Shown: positions 1 through 7,972 of the stretch, piece by piece | Layout: each line of letters begins with the position of its first letter | Position numbering within the stretch: position 1 is the stretch's first letter | Source: an uncultured Oscillospiraceae bacterium | Lineage (GTDB): Bacteria; Bacillota; Clostridia; Oscillospirales; Oscillospiraceae | Reading direction: 5' to 3' | Length of the DNA stretch: 45,942 nt | NCBI GenBank assembly: GCA_910587785.1 | Contig: CAJUOA010000012.1 | Span: 1-45,942, forward strand | Translations under genes and position numbers: made by a program | The notes under the pieces: generated by a model | Seen by the model: the letters and a program-made list of their open reading frames with translations, nothing else | Databases searched by the model: none | What the model was told of the DNA's origin: nothing

Positions 1-60
1 GACTTTTTGTCCGAACAAAAAGTCACCGAGGGTCCGGGGGCGCGGAGCCCCCGGGGCTAA
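1..60. repeat. Partial copy of a modular hairpin repeat
   Basis: The window opens with GACTTTTTGTCC, the same 12 bases that end the 'tail' module of the repeat copy at 33782-33840. Two hairpins follow. The first has arms GACTTTTTGT/ACAAAAAGTC at 1-24. The second is a GC-rich stem CCGGGGGC/GCCCCCGG at about 35-55. This looks like the 3' part of a dispersed intergenic repeat whose left half lies outside the window. It may end transcription from an upstream gene, but no long T-run is visible. Confidence 0.5.
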
Positions 61-83
61 CAGAGAAGAATTTTATCTTATCG

Positions 84-112
84 TTGACAAATCCTCTGGA
101 GTGATGTATCTT
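84..112 (+). promoter_or_regulatory. Sigma-A promoter of the metY operon
   Basis: TTGACA at 84-89 and TATCTT at 107-112 are 17 bp apart. The roughly 50-nt leader contains only a small hairpin (GAAAGT/ACTTTC at 127-144) before the ribosome binding site AAGGAGG. No SAM or T-box riboswitch fold was seen. Confidence 0.65.
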
Positions 113-170
113 TTTTAGAAAGCGCAGAAAGTAAAAAAACTTTCAACGACGCCTCAAGGAGGAAAAAGTT

Positions 171-1445
171 ATGAATATTGAGACCATCTGCGTCCAGGGA
201 GGCTACTGCCCCGGCAGCGGTGAGCCCCGGCAGATTCCTATCGTACAATCGACGACGTTCAAATACGACACCAGCGAGGACATGGGCAAGCTCTTCGACC
301 TGGAGGCGGAGGGCTACTTCTACAGCCGCCTGCAAAACCCCACCTGCGACGGCGTGGCAAAAAAAATCGCCCAGCTGGAGGGCGGCGCCGCCGCTATGCT
401 GACCTCCTCCGGACAGGCCGCGAATTTTTACGCCGTCTTCAACATCGCCTCCTGCGGAGACCACGTCGTGGCCTCCAGCTCCATCTACGGCGGAACTTAT
501 AACCTCTTCGCCGTCACCATGAAAAAAATGGGCGTGGAGTTTACCTTCGTCTCCCCGGACTGCTCGCCTGAAGAGCTGGACGCCGCCTTCCGCCCCAACA
601 CAAAGGCCGTCTTCGGCGAGACCATCGCCAACCCTGCCCTCACCGTGCTGGATATCGAAAAATTTGCCAGCGCCGCCCACAGCCACGGCGTGCCCCTCAT
701 TGTGGACAACACCTTTGCCACCCCCATCCTCTGCCGCCCCCTGGAATGGGGCGCGGACATCGTCACCCACTCCACCACTAAGTACATGGACGGCCACGCA
801 GCCGCCCTGGGCGGCTGCATCGTGGACGGAGGAAAGTTCGACTGGATGGCCCACGCGGACAAGTTCCCCGGCCTCTGTACCCCGGACGAGAGCTACCATG
901 GCGTCATCTACGCCCAGCGCTTCGGCAGAGAGGGCGCTTTCATCCAGAAGGCCACCGCCCAGCTCATGCGGGATTTAGGCTCCATGATGAGCCCACAGAG
1001 CGCCTTTATCCTCAATCTGGGCCTGGAGAGCCTCCATGTCCGCATGGAGCGCCACTGCGAAAACGCCCAGGCTGTGGCCGAGTACCTGCAAAAGCACCCT
1101 AAGATCACCTGGGTCCGCTACAGCGGCCTCCCCGGCGACGCCTACCACGAGGCGGCAAAGAAGTACCTCCCCAAGGGCTCCTGCGGCGTGGTGAGCTTCG
1201 GTGTCAAGGGCGGACGCGACGCCGCGGAGACCTTCATGAAGCATTTGAAGCTGGGTACCATCGCCACCCATGTGGCCGACGCCCGTACCTGCTGCCTCCA
1301 CCCCGCAAGCTCTACCCACCGGCAGATGAACGACGCGGAGCTGGACGCCGCCGGCGTGGGCGCGGACCTGGTCCGCCTGAGCGTGGGCTTGGAGAGCAAG
1401 GAGGACCTCATCGCAGACCTGGAGCAGGCCCTGGCGGAGGCCTGA
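171..1445 (+). CDS. metY: O-acetylhomoserine aminocarboxypropyltransferase / sulfhydrylase
   Basis: A PLP enzyme of the Cys/Met-metabolism (cystathionine gamma-synthase-like) fold. It condenses O-acetylhomoserine with sulfide to give homocysteine and acetate in the cytoplasm. At 424 residues it matches the long MetY type rather than the roughly 380-residue MetB/MetC type. The PLP-binding lysine is K204 in STTKYMDGH, and the upstream VDNTFATP motif at 178-185 holds the aspartate that contacts the pyridine nitrogen. The YSRLQNPT segment near residue 51 is typical of the family. The ATG follows AAGGAGG at good spacing. It is the first gene of an operon with a GNAT gene (14-nt gap) and metA, which makes its substrate. 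The function is firm; the acceptor specificity is inferred from the pairing with metA. Confidence 0.93.
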   Translation: MNIETICVQGGYCPGSGEPRQIPIVQSTTFKYDTSEDMGKLFDLEAEGYFYSRLQNPTCDGVAKKIAQLEGGAAAMLTSSGQAANFYAVFNIASCGDHVVASSSIYGGTYNLFAVTMKKMGVEFTFVSPDCSPEELDAAFRPNTKAVFGETIANPALTVLDIEKFASAAHSHGVPLIVDNTFATPILCRPLEWGADIVTHSTTKYMDGHAAALGGCIVDGGKFDWMAHADKFPGLCTPDESYHGVIYAQRFGREGAFIQKATAQLMRDLGSMMSPQSAFILNLGLESLHVRMERHCENAQAVAEYLQKHPKITWVRYSGLPGDAYHEAAKKYLPKGSCGVVSFGVKGGRDAAETFMKHLKLGTIATHVADARTCCLHPASSTHRQMNDAELDAAGVGADLVRLSVGLESKEDLIADLEQALAEA

Positions 1446-1459
1446 GCGGAGGGGGACTT

Positions 1460-1894
1460 ATGGAATACGTGATCAGGGAGGAACGAGTCCCGGCGGCGGA
1501 ATATATCGAATTCCTGAAGCACACCGGCCTGGGCTCCCAGTACCCCAGGGAGCGCTTTGCCGAGCGCATCCCCGTCCTGCTGGAGCGTGCGGCCATCAGC
1601 CTGACCGCAAGAGACCCGGACAATCGCCTCATCGGCGTCTGCCTCGCCATCACGGATTTTGCCTATTGGCTCTTCCTCACGGACCTGGGCGTGGTCCGGG
1701 ACTGGGTCCACCGGGGCGTAGGCACGGCGCTGGTCCGCAAGGCCCTTGAGATCGCGGGCGGCGAGAAAAACATCATCATGTACACCTGCGCCAACGAGGA
1801 CGCGGTCCCCTTTTACAAAAAGCTGGGCATGACCCGGCCCAACGATATGATGGTCTATGACCACATGGACTGGACGCCCTTCACCGTGGAATAA
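1460..1894 (+). CDS. GNAT-family N-acetyltransferase
   Basis: A 144-residue single-domain protein with the GNAT fold. The acetyl-CoA pyrophosphate-binding motif is visible as HRGVGTALV at about residues 84-92, and FYKKLGM near 115-121 is the usual C-terminal beta6/beta7 signature. The substrate cannot be read from the sequence. The start at ATG 1460 is supported by GGAGGGGG 7 nt upstream. It is sandwiched between metY (14-nt gap) and metA (20-nt gap), so it is co-transcribed with them. A role on an amino-thiol or amino acid of this pathway is possible, but that is inference from position only. Confidence 0.8.
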   Translation: MEYVIREERVPAAEYIEFLKHTGLGSQYPRERFAERIPVLLERAAISLTARDPDNRLIGVCLAITDFAYWLFLTDLGVVRDWVHRGVGTALVRKALEIAGGEKNIIMYTCANEDAVPFYKKLGMTRPNDMMVYDHMDWTPFTVE

Positions 1895-1914
1895 AGCGAC
1901 ACAGGAGAGAAGCT

Positions 1915-2847
1915 ATGCCCATCCGAATCCCCAACGAGCTCCCCGCCGTGAGGACCCTCACGGAGGAGAATATCTTCGTCATGACCGAGAACCGGGCCAT
2001 GACCCAGGACATCCGGCCCCTGCAAATCCTGCTTTTGAACCTGATGCCCACCAAGATCGCCACAGAGACCCAATTGAGCCGCCTGCTGAGCAATACCCCC
2101 CTCCAGGTGGAGCTGGAGCTCATCGCCCCCCGGGGCCATGTGCCCAAGAACACCCCCCAGGAGCATATGCTCGCCTTCTACCGCCACTTCGACGACGTGC
2201 GCAGCCGGAACTTCGACGGCCTCGTCATCACCGGCGCGCCGGTGGAGCACCTGCCCTTCGAGGAGGTGGAGTACTGGGAGGAGCTCTGCGAGATCATGGA
2301 GTGGTCCAAAAGCCATGTCCACTCTACCTTCCACATCTGCTGGGGGGCCCAGGCGGGGCTCTACTACCACTACGGCATCCCCAAGGTGCCCCTGGAGAAG
2401 AAGCTCTTCGGCGTCTTCCACCATGTGGTGGAGCGAAAGAGCAACATGCTCTTCCGGGGCAGTGACGACGTCTTCATGGTCCCCCACTCCCGGCACACCA
2501 CCGTCCGGCGGGAGGACATCGAGAAGGCGCCGGAGCTGAAGATCCTGGCCACCTCCCCGGAGGCGGGCATCTACGCCCTGGCTACGGAGAGCGGACGGCA
2601 GATCTTTATCACCGGCCACAGCGAGTACGACGCCCGGACTTTGGAGCAGGAATATCTCCGGGACAAGGGGCAGGGCAAGCCCATCGACGTGCCCAAGAAC
2701 TACTACCCCAACGACGACGACACCCAGGCCCCCCGGATGACATGGCGGTCCTGCGCCAACCTCCTCTACAGCAACTGGCTCAACTACTTCGTCTACCAGA
2801 CCACCCCCTACGACATCAGCGGGGAGGATGTCCACGCGTTCCGGTAG
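1915..2847 (+). CDS. metA: Homoserine O-acetyltransferase (MetA type)
   Basis: A 310-residue MetA-family acyltransferase that activates homoserine for homocysteine synthesis. The catalytic residues fall exactly at the family positions: C142 (in FHICWGAQ), H235 and E237 (in GHSEYD). Residue 111 is glutamate (GAPVEHLPFEE), the residue linked in studied MetA proteins to acetyl-CoA use. Succinyl-CoA-using enterobacterial enzymes have glycine there. The protein is therefore best called an acetyltransferase even though family annotation often says succinyltransferase. This fits the upstream metY, which consumes O-acetylhomoserine. ATG 1915 follows AGGAGAG. It is the last gene of the methionine operon. 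A GC-rich stem (GCAGGGC/GCCCTGC, 2896-2921) follows it without a T-run. Confidence 0.92.
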   Translation: MPIRIPNELPAVRTLTEENIFVMTENRAMTQDIRPLQILLLNLMPTKIATETQLSRLLSNTPLQVELELIAPRGHVPKNTPQEHMLAFYRHFDDVRSRNFDGLVITGAPVEHLPFEEVEYWEELCEIMEWSKSHVHSTFHICWGAQAGLYYHYGIPKVPLEKKLFGVFHHVVERKSNMLFRGSDDVFMVPHSRHTTVRREDIEKAPELKILATSPEAGIYALATESGRQIFITGHSEYDARTLEQEYLRDKGQGKPIDVPKNYYPNDDDTQAPRMTWRSCANLLYSNWLNYFVYQTTPYDISGEDVHAFR

Positions 2848-2957
2848 AAAATTGGCGCGTTATCCAAGAACATCCTCTGAACGACCCTCCATTCGCAGGG
2901 CGGGACGGCCCCGGCCCTGCACACCCTTATGCCACCTATTCTGAAAGGAACTGATCT

Positions 2958-4007
2958 ATGAAATCCTCTCGTCTCCTCTGCGCCCTGCTGGCGGTGCTGG
3001 TGTTACTGTGCGGCTGTGAAAAAGAACCTCCCCCGCCGGAGGAACCGGAGGAGGAGGAGAGCCATATCGCCACACTGCTGGCCATGGACACGGTGATGAA
3101 GCTGACGGTCTACGGCCCCGACGGGCAGACGGCGGCAGACCGGGCGTCTGCGCGCATAGAAGAGCTGGAGGCCCTTCTCTCCGTCACCGATGAGGGGAGC
3201 GAAATTTTTGCCGCCAACCACAGCGAAGGGGCGGCAGTCCCCGTATCCTCCGACACCGCGGCCCTTCTGCGGAAGGCCCTGGAGCTGTGCGGGGCCTCGG
3301 AGGGGACCCTGGACGTGACCGTCTATCCTGTGGTCCGCGCCTGGGGATTCACCACCGGAAACTACCGCGTGCCGGAGACCGGGGAGCTGCGGGAGCTCCT
3401 GGACCGGGTGGACTATAACCGGGTATCCCTGGAGGGCGGTACGCTGACCCTCCCGGCGGGGACGGAGATCGACCTGGGAGCGGTGGCCAAGGGCTACGCC
3501 GGGGACCAGGTGATGGCCTCCCTGAAAGCCCAGGGGGTCTCCTCGGCCATCATCGAGCTGGGGGGCAACGTCCAGGCCCTGGGGAGCAAGCCGGACGGCT
3601 CCCCGTGGCGGGTGGCGGTCCACGCCCCCGACGGCAGCGGCTATGCCGGGGTCCTGGAGATCCGGGACCAGGCGGTGGTCACCTCCGGCGGGTATGAGCG
3701 CTACTTCGAGGAGGACGGGGAGACCTATTGGCACATCATCGACCCCGCCACAGGGTACCCGGCAAAGAGCGGCCTCGCCTCCGTGACCGTGGTCAGCGAG
3801 AGCGGCGTGGAGGCGGACGCCCTCTCCACGTCCCTCTTCGTCATGGGCAGGGAGCGGGCGGCGGAGTACTGGCGCGCCCACGGCGGCTTCCAGTGCATCC
3901 TCATCAGCGAGGACGGCTCGGTTGCGGTGACGGAGGGGCTGGAGGACAGCTTCTCCCTCTACGGGAGCTGGTCCGGGAGGCCGCTGGAGGTCATCCGGTC
4001 CTCGTGA
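2958..4007 (+). CDS. apbE: FAD:protein FMN transferase, ApbE family lipoprotein
   Basis: A 349-residue exported lipoprotein. The N-terminal hydrophobic stretch ends in a lipobox with C20 (LLCGC), so it should be anchored outside the membrane. The ApbE domain fills the rest: DTVMKLTVYG near residue 38, ELGGNVQALG near 200, and HIIDPATGYPAKSG near 258 followed by VEADALSTSLFVMG, which are the FAD- and metal-binding segments. The enzyme attaches FMN covalently to threonines of Rnf/Nqr-type or extracellular flavoproteins; no partner is encoded here. The start follows AAAGGA. Its last 49 bp overlap the 3' end of the convergent AbrB-type gene. Confidence 0.88.
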   Translation: MKSSRLLCALLAVLVLLCGCEKEPPPPEEPEEEESHIATLLAMDTVMKLTVYGPDGQTAADRASARIEELEALLSVTDEGSEIFAANHSEGAAVPVSSDTAALLRKALELCGASEGTLDVTVYPVVRAWGFTTGNYRVPETGELRELLDRVDYNRVSLEGGTLTLPAGTEIDLGAVAKGYAGDQVMASLKAQGVSSAIIELGGNVQALGSKPDGSPWRVAVHAPDGSGYAGVLEIRDQAVVTSGGYERYFEEDGETYWHIIDPATGYPAKSGLASVTVVSESGVEADALSTSLFVMGRERAAEYWRAHGGFQCILISEDGSVAVTEGLEDSFSLYGSWSGRPLEVIRSS

Positions 4008-4264
4008 CCTGCCTGGGGAGCGGACCAGAGCTCCAGCTCCTCCAGACAGCGGCGGCAGATGTTCTTGCCCCGGAAGATGTAGATGTCCCTCGCGCCGCTG
4101 CAGAAAAAGCAGGTGGGCTGGTACTTGCGCAGGACCAGGGCCGCGCCCTCGGAGACGATTTCTACCGTGTCCCCGCCGGTGAGGCCCAGAGTGCGGCGCA
4201 TCTCGGCGGGCAGGGCAATGCGGCCCGTAGCGTCCACTTTTCGGACAGTGCCAAAGATTTCCAT
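3959..4264 (-). CDS. AbrB/SpoVT-type regulator with C-terminal CxxC-CxxC zinc-ribbon-like tail
   Basis: A 101-residue protein. Residues 1-47 form a swapped-hairpin AbrB DNA-binding domain (RKVDATGRIALPAEMRRTLG). Residues 52-73 carry C52-x2-C55 and C70-x2-C73, spaced like a small ClpX-type zinc-binding module. The ATG at 4264 was chosen over the longer open frame because the AbrB motif starts right there and AAGGAG lies upstream. The tail past residue 80 (Gln/Pro/Ser-rich) is coded in the region overlapping apbE. AbrB/SpoVT proteins regulate growth-phase and sporulation genes, and the neighbours spmA/spmB fit that. Targets are unknown. Confidence 0.8.
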   Translation of the reverse strand: MEIFGTVRKVDATGRIALPAEMRRTLGLTGGDTVEIVSEGAALVLRKYQPTCFFCSGARDIYIFRGKNICRRCLEELELWSAPQAGHEDRMTSSGLPDQLP

Positions 4265-4545
4265 GGTTTTTGTCTCTCTCCTTTTGATCAGTTTAAAAAT
4301 AGATGGAATAAATAAGGGATGCAGCAAATGATTATAGAACCTATTATGCAAACTGTTGCGACATATATGACTTTCTTATGTTCGTCACTTTTCATTTCGT
4401 TTCTCCCTTGATATTGTGGAAAACTTTTTCTCAGGAGCGGCCTCAGAGGGGGCTGCCCCTGATTTTTTGGCATACTTTTCCCCATTCTCCCGTAGAAATG
4501 GGGTGCGATGTGGAAAAAGAGCTTCCAAAAACAGGGGGAATGGGA

Positions 4546-5124
4546 ATGGCGATGGCCTGGGTGTGGACGCTGATGGTGACAGCGTCGGTGGTCTTTGGTC
4601 TGATAAACGGCACCGTTGGCGCGGTGGGGAACGCGGCCCTGGAGGGCGCGGCGGCGGCGGTGGAGCTGTGCCTGCACATGGCGGGGGTGCTGTGCCTGTG
4701 GAGCGGGGTGATGGGGGTGATGAGGGCCTGCGGCCTTGCTGAGGCCCTGGGACGGCTGTTCCGCCCGGTCCTGAGCCGTCTGCTCCCCCGTGCGTCCCGG
4801 GACCCGGAGACGCTGGAGGCCCTCTCGGGCAATGTGTCGGCGAACCTGCTGGGCCTCGGCAACGCGGCCACACCCCTGGGCATCCAGGCGGCGCGGCGCA
4901 TGGCAAGGCACACCAACGGCCGGGCGGACGGCGAGCTGTGCAGGTTGGTGGTGCTCAATACCGCCTCCATCCAGCTCCTGCCCACCACGGTGGCGGGGGT
5001 CCGGGCGGCGCTGGGGGCGCAGAGTGCCTTCGATATTCTCCCGGCGGTGTGGATGGCGTCGGTATTGTCGGTAGCGGCGGGGCTCACAGCGGCGAAGATT
5101 CTGTCCAAAATTTGGCGGGATTAG
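4546..5124 (+). CDS. spmA: Spore maturation protein A, nucleoside-recognition domain membrane protein
   Basis: About 192 residues from the chosen start, matching the roughly 196 of Bacillus SpmA. It is an integral membrane protein with several hydrophobic helices and the conserved segments SGNVSANLLGLGNAATPLG (about residues 92-110) and LVVLNTASIQLLPTT. SpmA and SpmB act in the mother cell during spore core dehydration. The open frame extends upstream to 4378 but lacks a binding site there; GGGGGA at 4534-4539 sits 6 nt before ATG 4546. ATG 4540 and ATG 4552 are alternatives. spmB follows 9 nt later. Confidence 0.88.
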   Translation: MAMAWVWTLMVTASVVFGLINGTVGAVGNAALEGAAAAVELCLHMAGVLCLWSGVMGVMRACGLAEALGRLFRPVLSRLLPRASRDPETLEALSGNVSANLLGLGNAATPLGIQAARRMARHTNGRADGELCRLVVLNTASIQLLPTTVAGVRAALGAQSAFDILPAVWMASVLSVAAGLTAAKILSKIWRD

Positions 5125-5133
5125 GGGGAGAAC

Positions 5134-5658
5134 ATGGATTTTTCAACCCTTTTAGTGCCTCTGCTGCTGTCCTTTGTGGCGGTGTTCGGCCTCATCCGCC
5201 GGGTGGACGTGTACACGGCCCTCACCAAGGGGGCGGAGGAGGGGCTGGGCATCCTCCTGCGCATTTTTCCGTCCCTGATAGGATTGCTGACGGCGGTGTA
5301 TATGCTCCGGGCCTCGGGGGCAATGGACCTCCTGGGGGAGCTGGCCGCGCCGCTCCTGGAGAAGCTGGGCATCCCGCCGGAGACGGCGGCTCTGCTCTTT
5401 ATCCGCCCCGTCAGCGGGAGCGGGGCGCTGGCTGTCGGCAGTGAGCTCATGGCCGCCCACGGGCCGGATTCCTATATTGGCCGGGTGGCGGCGGTGATGC
5501 TGGGCAGTACGGAGACCACCTTCTATACCATCGCCGTCTACTTCGGTGCCGCCGGGGTGAAAAAGACCCGGTACGCCATCCCCGCCGCCCTCACCGCGGA
5601 CCTGGCGGGGTTCATGGCGGCGGCGCTGGCGGTGCGGGTGTTCTTTGGAGGGGGTTAG
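5134..5658 (+). CDS. spmB: Spore maturation protein B
   Basis: A 174-residue membrane protein (Bacillus SpmB is about 178) of the nucleoside-recognition/Gate domain group. Family segments visible are GILLRIFPSLIGLLTAVYMLRASGA (in part), ALLFIRPVSGSGAL near residue 88, and MLGSTETTFYTIAVYFGAAGVKKTRYAIPAAL near 125-155. It works with SpmA in spore maturation. The start has GGGGGAG 5 nt upstream. The stop lies 1 bp from the stop of the convergent AAA ATPase gene, so no dedicated terminator separates them. Confidence 0.9.
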   Translation: MDFSTLLVPLLLSFVAVFGLIRRVDVYTALTKGAEEGLGILLRIFPSLIGLLTAVYMLRASGAMDLLGELAAPLLEKLGIPPETAALLFIRPVSGSGALAVGSELMAAHGPDSYIGRVAAVMLGSTETTFYTIAVYFGAAGVKKTRYAIPAALTADLAGFMAAALAVRVFFGGG

Positions 5659-5659
5659 G

Positions 5660-7228
5660 TCAGTCCAGGACCTCCTCCAGGTCGGCCTGGGTGATGGTGA
5701 GGATGTCCTCGTCGGTGGGGGATTCCAGGGAGGCCACCCGGTCCGCCTGGCGGGCGACGATGCGCTCGAAGAGGTTTCGCACGTCCCGGGCGTTGCCGAA
5801 GTTGGCGTCCCGCTCCTCGTAGAGCTCGTCTAAGTACTCCTTGACGGCGGTCTCCGCGGCCTCGTCCAGGCGGTAGTCATTGCGCTTGACCCGGCCCTGG
5901 AAGATTTCAAAGAGCTGGGCGCCGTTGTAGTCCTCGAAATAGAGGTACTTGTTGAACCGGGACTTGAGGCCGGGGTTGGAATCGATGAACCGGGGCATGA
6001 GGGTGGCGTAGCCCGCGACGATGACCACGAAGTCGTCCCGGTGGTCCTCCATGGCCTTGAGGATGGTGTCGATGGCCTCCTGGCCGAAGTCCTTGTCGGC
6101 GTTTGCAGGCGCGAGGGAATAAGCCTCGTCGATGAAGAGAACGCCGCCCAGAGCCTTGGAGATGACCTCCTGGGTCTTGATAGCGGTCTGGCCTACATAA
6201 CCCGCAACCAGGCCGCTGCGGTCCACCTCCACCAGGTGGCCCTTGGTGAGGATGCCCAGGGCGCTGTAGACCTTGCCCACGATACGGGCGACGGTGGTCT
6301 TGCCGGTGCCGGGGTTGCCGGAGAAGACCAGGTGGAAGCTCATATCCGGGCACTTCATGCCCCGCTCCTTGCGGAGTTTGCGGACCTTGACCAGGTTGAC
6401 CAGGCTCTCCACATCCTTTTTGACCATGTCCAGGCCGATGAGCTCGTCCAGCTCCGCGAGGGCCTCCTCCAGAGTGGGGCGGGAGGGTTCCTCGGGGGGC
6501 TTTTCCTCTTTGCCGGAGGCGGAGGCGGTGTTCCCGGCAGGCTTCTCCGGTTCTCCGCCGCCGGTGACGGGGAGGGGGGACATGGGGTCTCCGGGGACGG
6601 GCTTGGAGGACGCGCCGAAGAAGTCGTCGAAGACGCCCCGGGTGCGGTCCCGGTTGATGACCTTGCTGAACTCGTCCATGAGGTCGTTGAGCTCCTTCCC
6701 GGCGTCCAGCCTGGAGGACGGGTCCTCCGGGAGGTACTGGTCCGGGCCCGGGGTCAGAGGAATGGGGGGAACGCCCGCTTTGTCACAGGCGTCGGTGAGC
6801 TGGCCGTAAAGGAGGGTGATGCGGCGGCTCTCGGCGAAGGAGAAGGAGCCGTCGTAGGCGGCGGAGAGCATGAGGAGGTTCTTCTGGACCTCGGCGAAGG
6901 TGCGGCTGTAGGTGTCGCCGCTGGCGGCGTCGGCCTGGACCATGCGCTGGAAGAACTCCGGGACGCCGACGGTGTAATTGGGATTGTTCCGATAGAAGGA
7001 GATGGCCTTCTCGAACTGCTCGGGGGAGAATTTGACCTGGCGGTCGGTGTAGAGCTGGTTGATGCCTATGACATCGCCGCCCCGGCCTCCGCTGGCGGCC
7101 CAGAGGCAGAGGGTGCAGGCGCGGAAGTAGGTGTCCACCTCCTGGGCGGTGACGTTCCGGTCCGGGGGGAGGCTCTGGCAGAAGTGGCCGACGCTCTCGG
7201 CGTAGTCCCGATGGAAGTTTTTGCTCAT
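5660..7228 (-). CDS. AAA ATPase of the SpoVK/CbbX (CbxX/CfqX) family
   Basis: A 522-residue protein. The C-terminal half is a CbbX/SpoVK-type AAA+ module: Walker A GNPGTGKTT at about residues 302-310, pore-loop GYVGQTA near 340, Walker B LFIDEAYSL near 361-369, arginine finger GLKSRF near 420, and sensor-2 region GNARDVRNLF near 488. Such ATPases form hexameric remodelling rings; SpoVK of Bacillus is needed for spore maturation. The N-terminal 200 residues, helical and cysteine-containing, are not recognised. A Pro/Glu/Lys-rich linker (about 205-232) joins the two parts. The protein is much longer than Bacillus SpoVK (about 320 residues), so symbol and role are provisional. It has its own promoter and GGAGGAAACT before the ATG. 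Confidence 0.8.
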   Translation of the reverse strand: MSKNFHRDYAESVGHFCQSLPPDRNVTAQEVDTYFRACTLCLWAASGGRGGDVIGINQLYTDRQVKFSPEQFEKAISFYRNNPNYTVGVPEFFQRMVQADAASGDTYSRTFAEVQKNLLMLSAAYDGSFSFAESRRITLLYGQLTDACDKAGVPPIPLTPGPDQYLPEDPSSRLDAGKELNDLMDEFSKVINRDRTRGVFDDFFGASSKPVPGDPMSPLPVTGGGEPEKPAGNTASASGKEEKPPEEPSRPTLEEALAELDELIGLDMVKKDVESLVNLVKVRKLRKERGMKCPDMSFHLVFSGNPGTGKTTVARIVGKVYSALGILTKGHLVEVDRSGLVAGYVGQTAIKTQEVISKALGGVLFIDEAYSLAPANADKDFGQEAIDTILKAMEDHRDDFVVIVAGYATLMPRFIDSNPGLKSRFNKYLYFEDYNGAQLFEIFQGRVKRNDYRLDEAAETAVKEYLDELYEERDANFGNARDVRNLFERIVARQADRVASLESPTDEDILTITQADLEEVLD

Positions 7229-7269
7229 AGTTTCCTCCAGGTCCCCTAAGGGACCATAAGATTTTCCAT

Positions 7270-7298
7270 ATTATAGCATATGAGAGAGAGAACTGCAA
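7270..7298 (-). promoter_or_regulatory. Extended -10 promoter of the SpoVK-like gene
   Basis: On the minus strand, TTGCAG (7298-7293) and TGC-TATAAT (-10 at 7275-7270) are 17 bp apart. It sits about 40 bp before the start codon of the AAA ATPase gene. A vegetative consensus suggests expression is not limited to sporulation. Confidence 0.65.
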
Positions 7299-7429
7299 TA
7301 ATGATTTTTGACTTTTAAAAGGGGGAGGGAACAAGTGACTGCGGATCAGCGGAGATGCCAAGGCAGGGGATCGGAGGCGGCGGGATGCTGTCTCGCAGGT
7401 TGGAGCGGGCATACAAGCTCAGAAATTGA

Positions 7430-7467
7430 AAAAGCGCAGAAGCCGCGTTTATGGCTTCTGCGCTTTT
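7430..7467 (-). terminator. Intrinsic terminator of the PadR operon
   Basis: A perfect 15-bp stem (AAAAGCGCAGAAGCC with its complement) and an 8-nt loop. It lies about 50 nt after the stop of the last PadR-operon gene and ends in a T-run on the minus strand. It also marks the left edge of the lower-GC island. The bases 7299-7429 hold no other recognisable feature. Confidence 0.8.
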
Positions 7468-7516
7468 AAGTGCTTTTATGGTAGTTTTCTGTCGTCCTCT
7501 CGGAAAAACTGGCAGT

Positions 7517-7951
7517 TTACTCCACGCGCCCATTTGCACTGCAAGTAAGTGTCAGAGCGACTGGGCGTGTCCCGCCGCTGGGGCTGGAAAAAGTCGCATT
7601 CCCATAGGCTGTACGGCCAGAGGTATATTCGCTGTGCGAGTCAACGGACCAGTCACGATATATGCCCGCTTCAGCGGTGCTGGAATCTGCGCTGCTGGTG
7701 GTGCCATCATAGGTGAAAGTAGCATACAAAATATAGAAGAAGCACTTCCTGCCCAGAGGATCATAGTAAGTGTACTGTTTACTGTCCGCAGTCTGCGCCC
7801 GTGTGGCGCCGGAACTTGTAGTCGTTACAATAGCGTAAGAGCCGTCATCATAGTCGATCCGCTCTACAGTCGTATCGGTGCATTTCGCATAAGGCAGCAG
7901 CATATTGAAGAGCAGGAGTACCGCGACAACAGAAGCAGAAAAACGTTTCAT
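7517..7951 (-). CDS. Secreted protein of unknown function in the PadR operon
   Basis: A 144-residue protein with a clear signal peptide: a KR start, then a run of Val/Leu/Ala/Phe to about residue 18, and likely cleavage around YAKC/T at residue 24. The mature part is rich in Thr, Ser, Tyr and Gly, with no transmembrane segment or catalytic motif that I recognise. It looks like a small beta-rich exported protein. The ATG follows AAGGGAG at 6-nt spacing. It is the last gene of a three-gene unit (PadR regulator, HAAS-like membrane protein, this gene; 21-nt gap) ended by the terminator at 7430-7467. Function unknown. Confidence 0.7.
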   Translation of the reverse strand: MKRFSASVVAVLLLFNMLLPYAKCTDTTVERIDYDDGSYAIVTTTSSGATRAQTADSKQYTYYDPLGRKCFFYILYATFTYDGTTSSADSSTAEAGIYRDWSVDSHSEYTSGRTAYGNATFSSPSGGTRPVALTLTCSANGRVE

Positions 7952-7972
7952 TGTAAATCTCCCTTCGTTTTA

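Noticed and set aside
1..170. SAM riboswitch upstream of metY
   Set aside because: The promoter lies at 84-112 and leaves only about 50 nt of leader, too short for a SAM-I aptamer.
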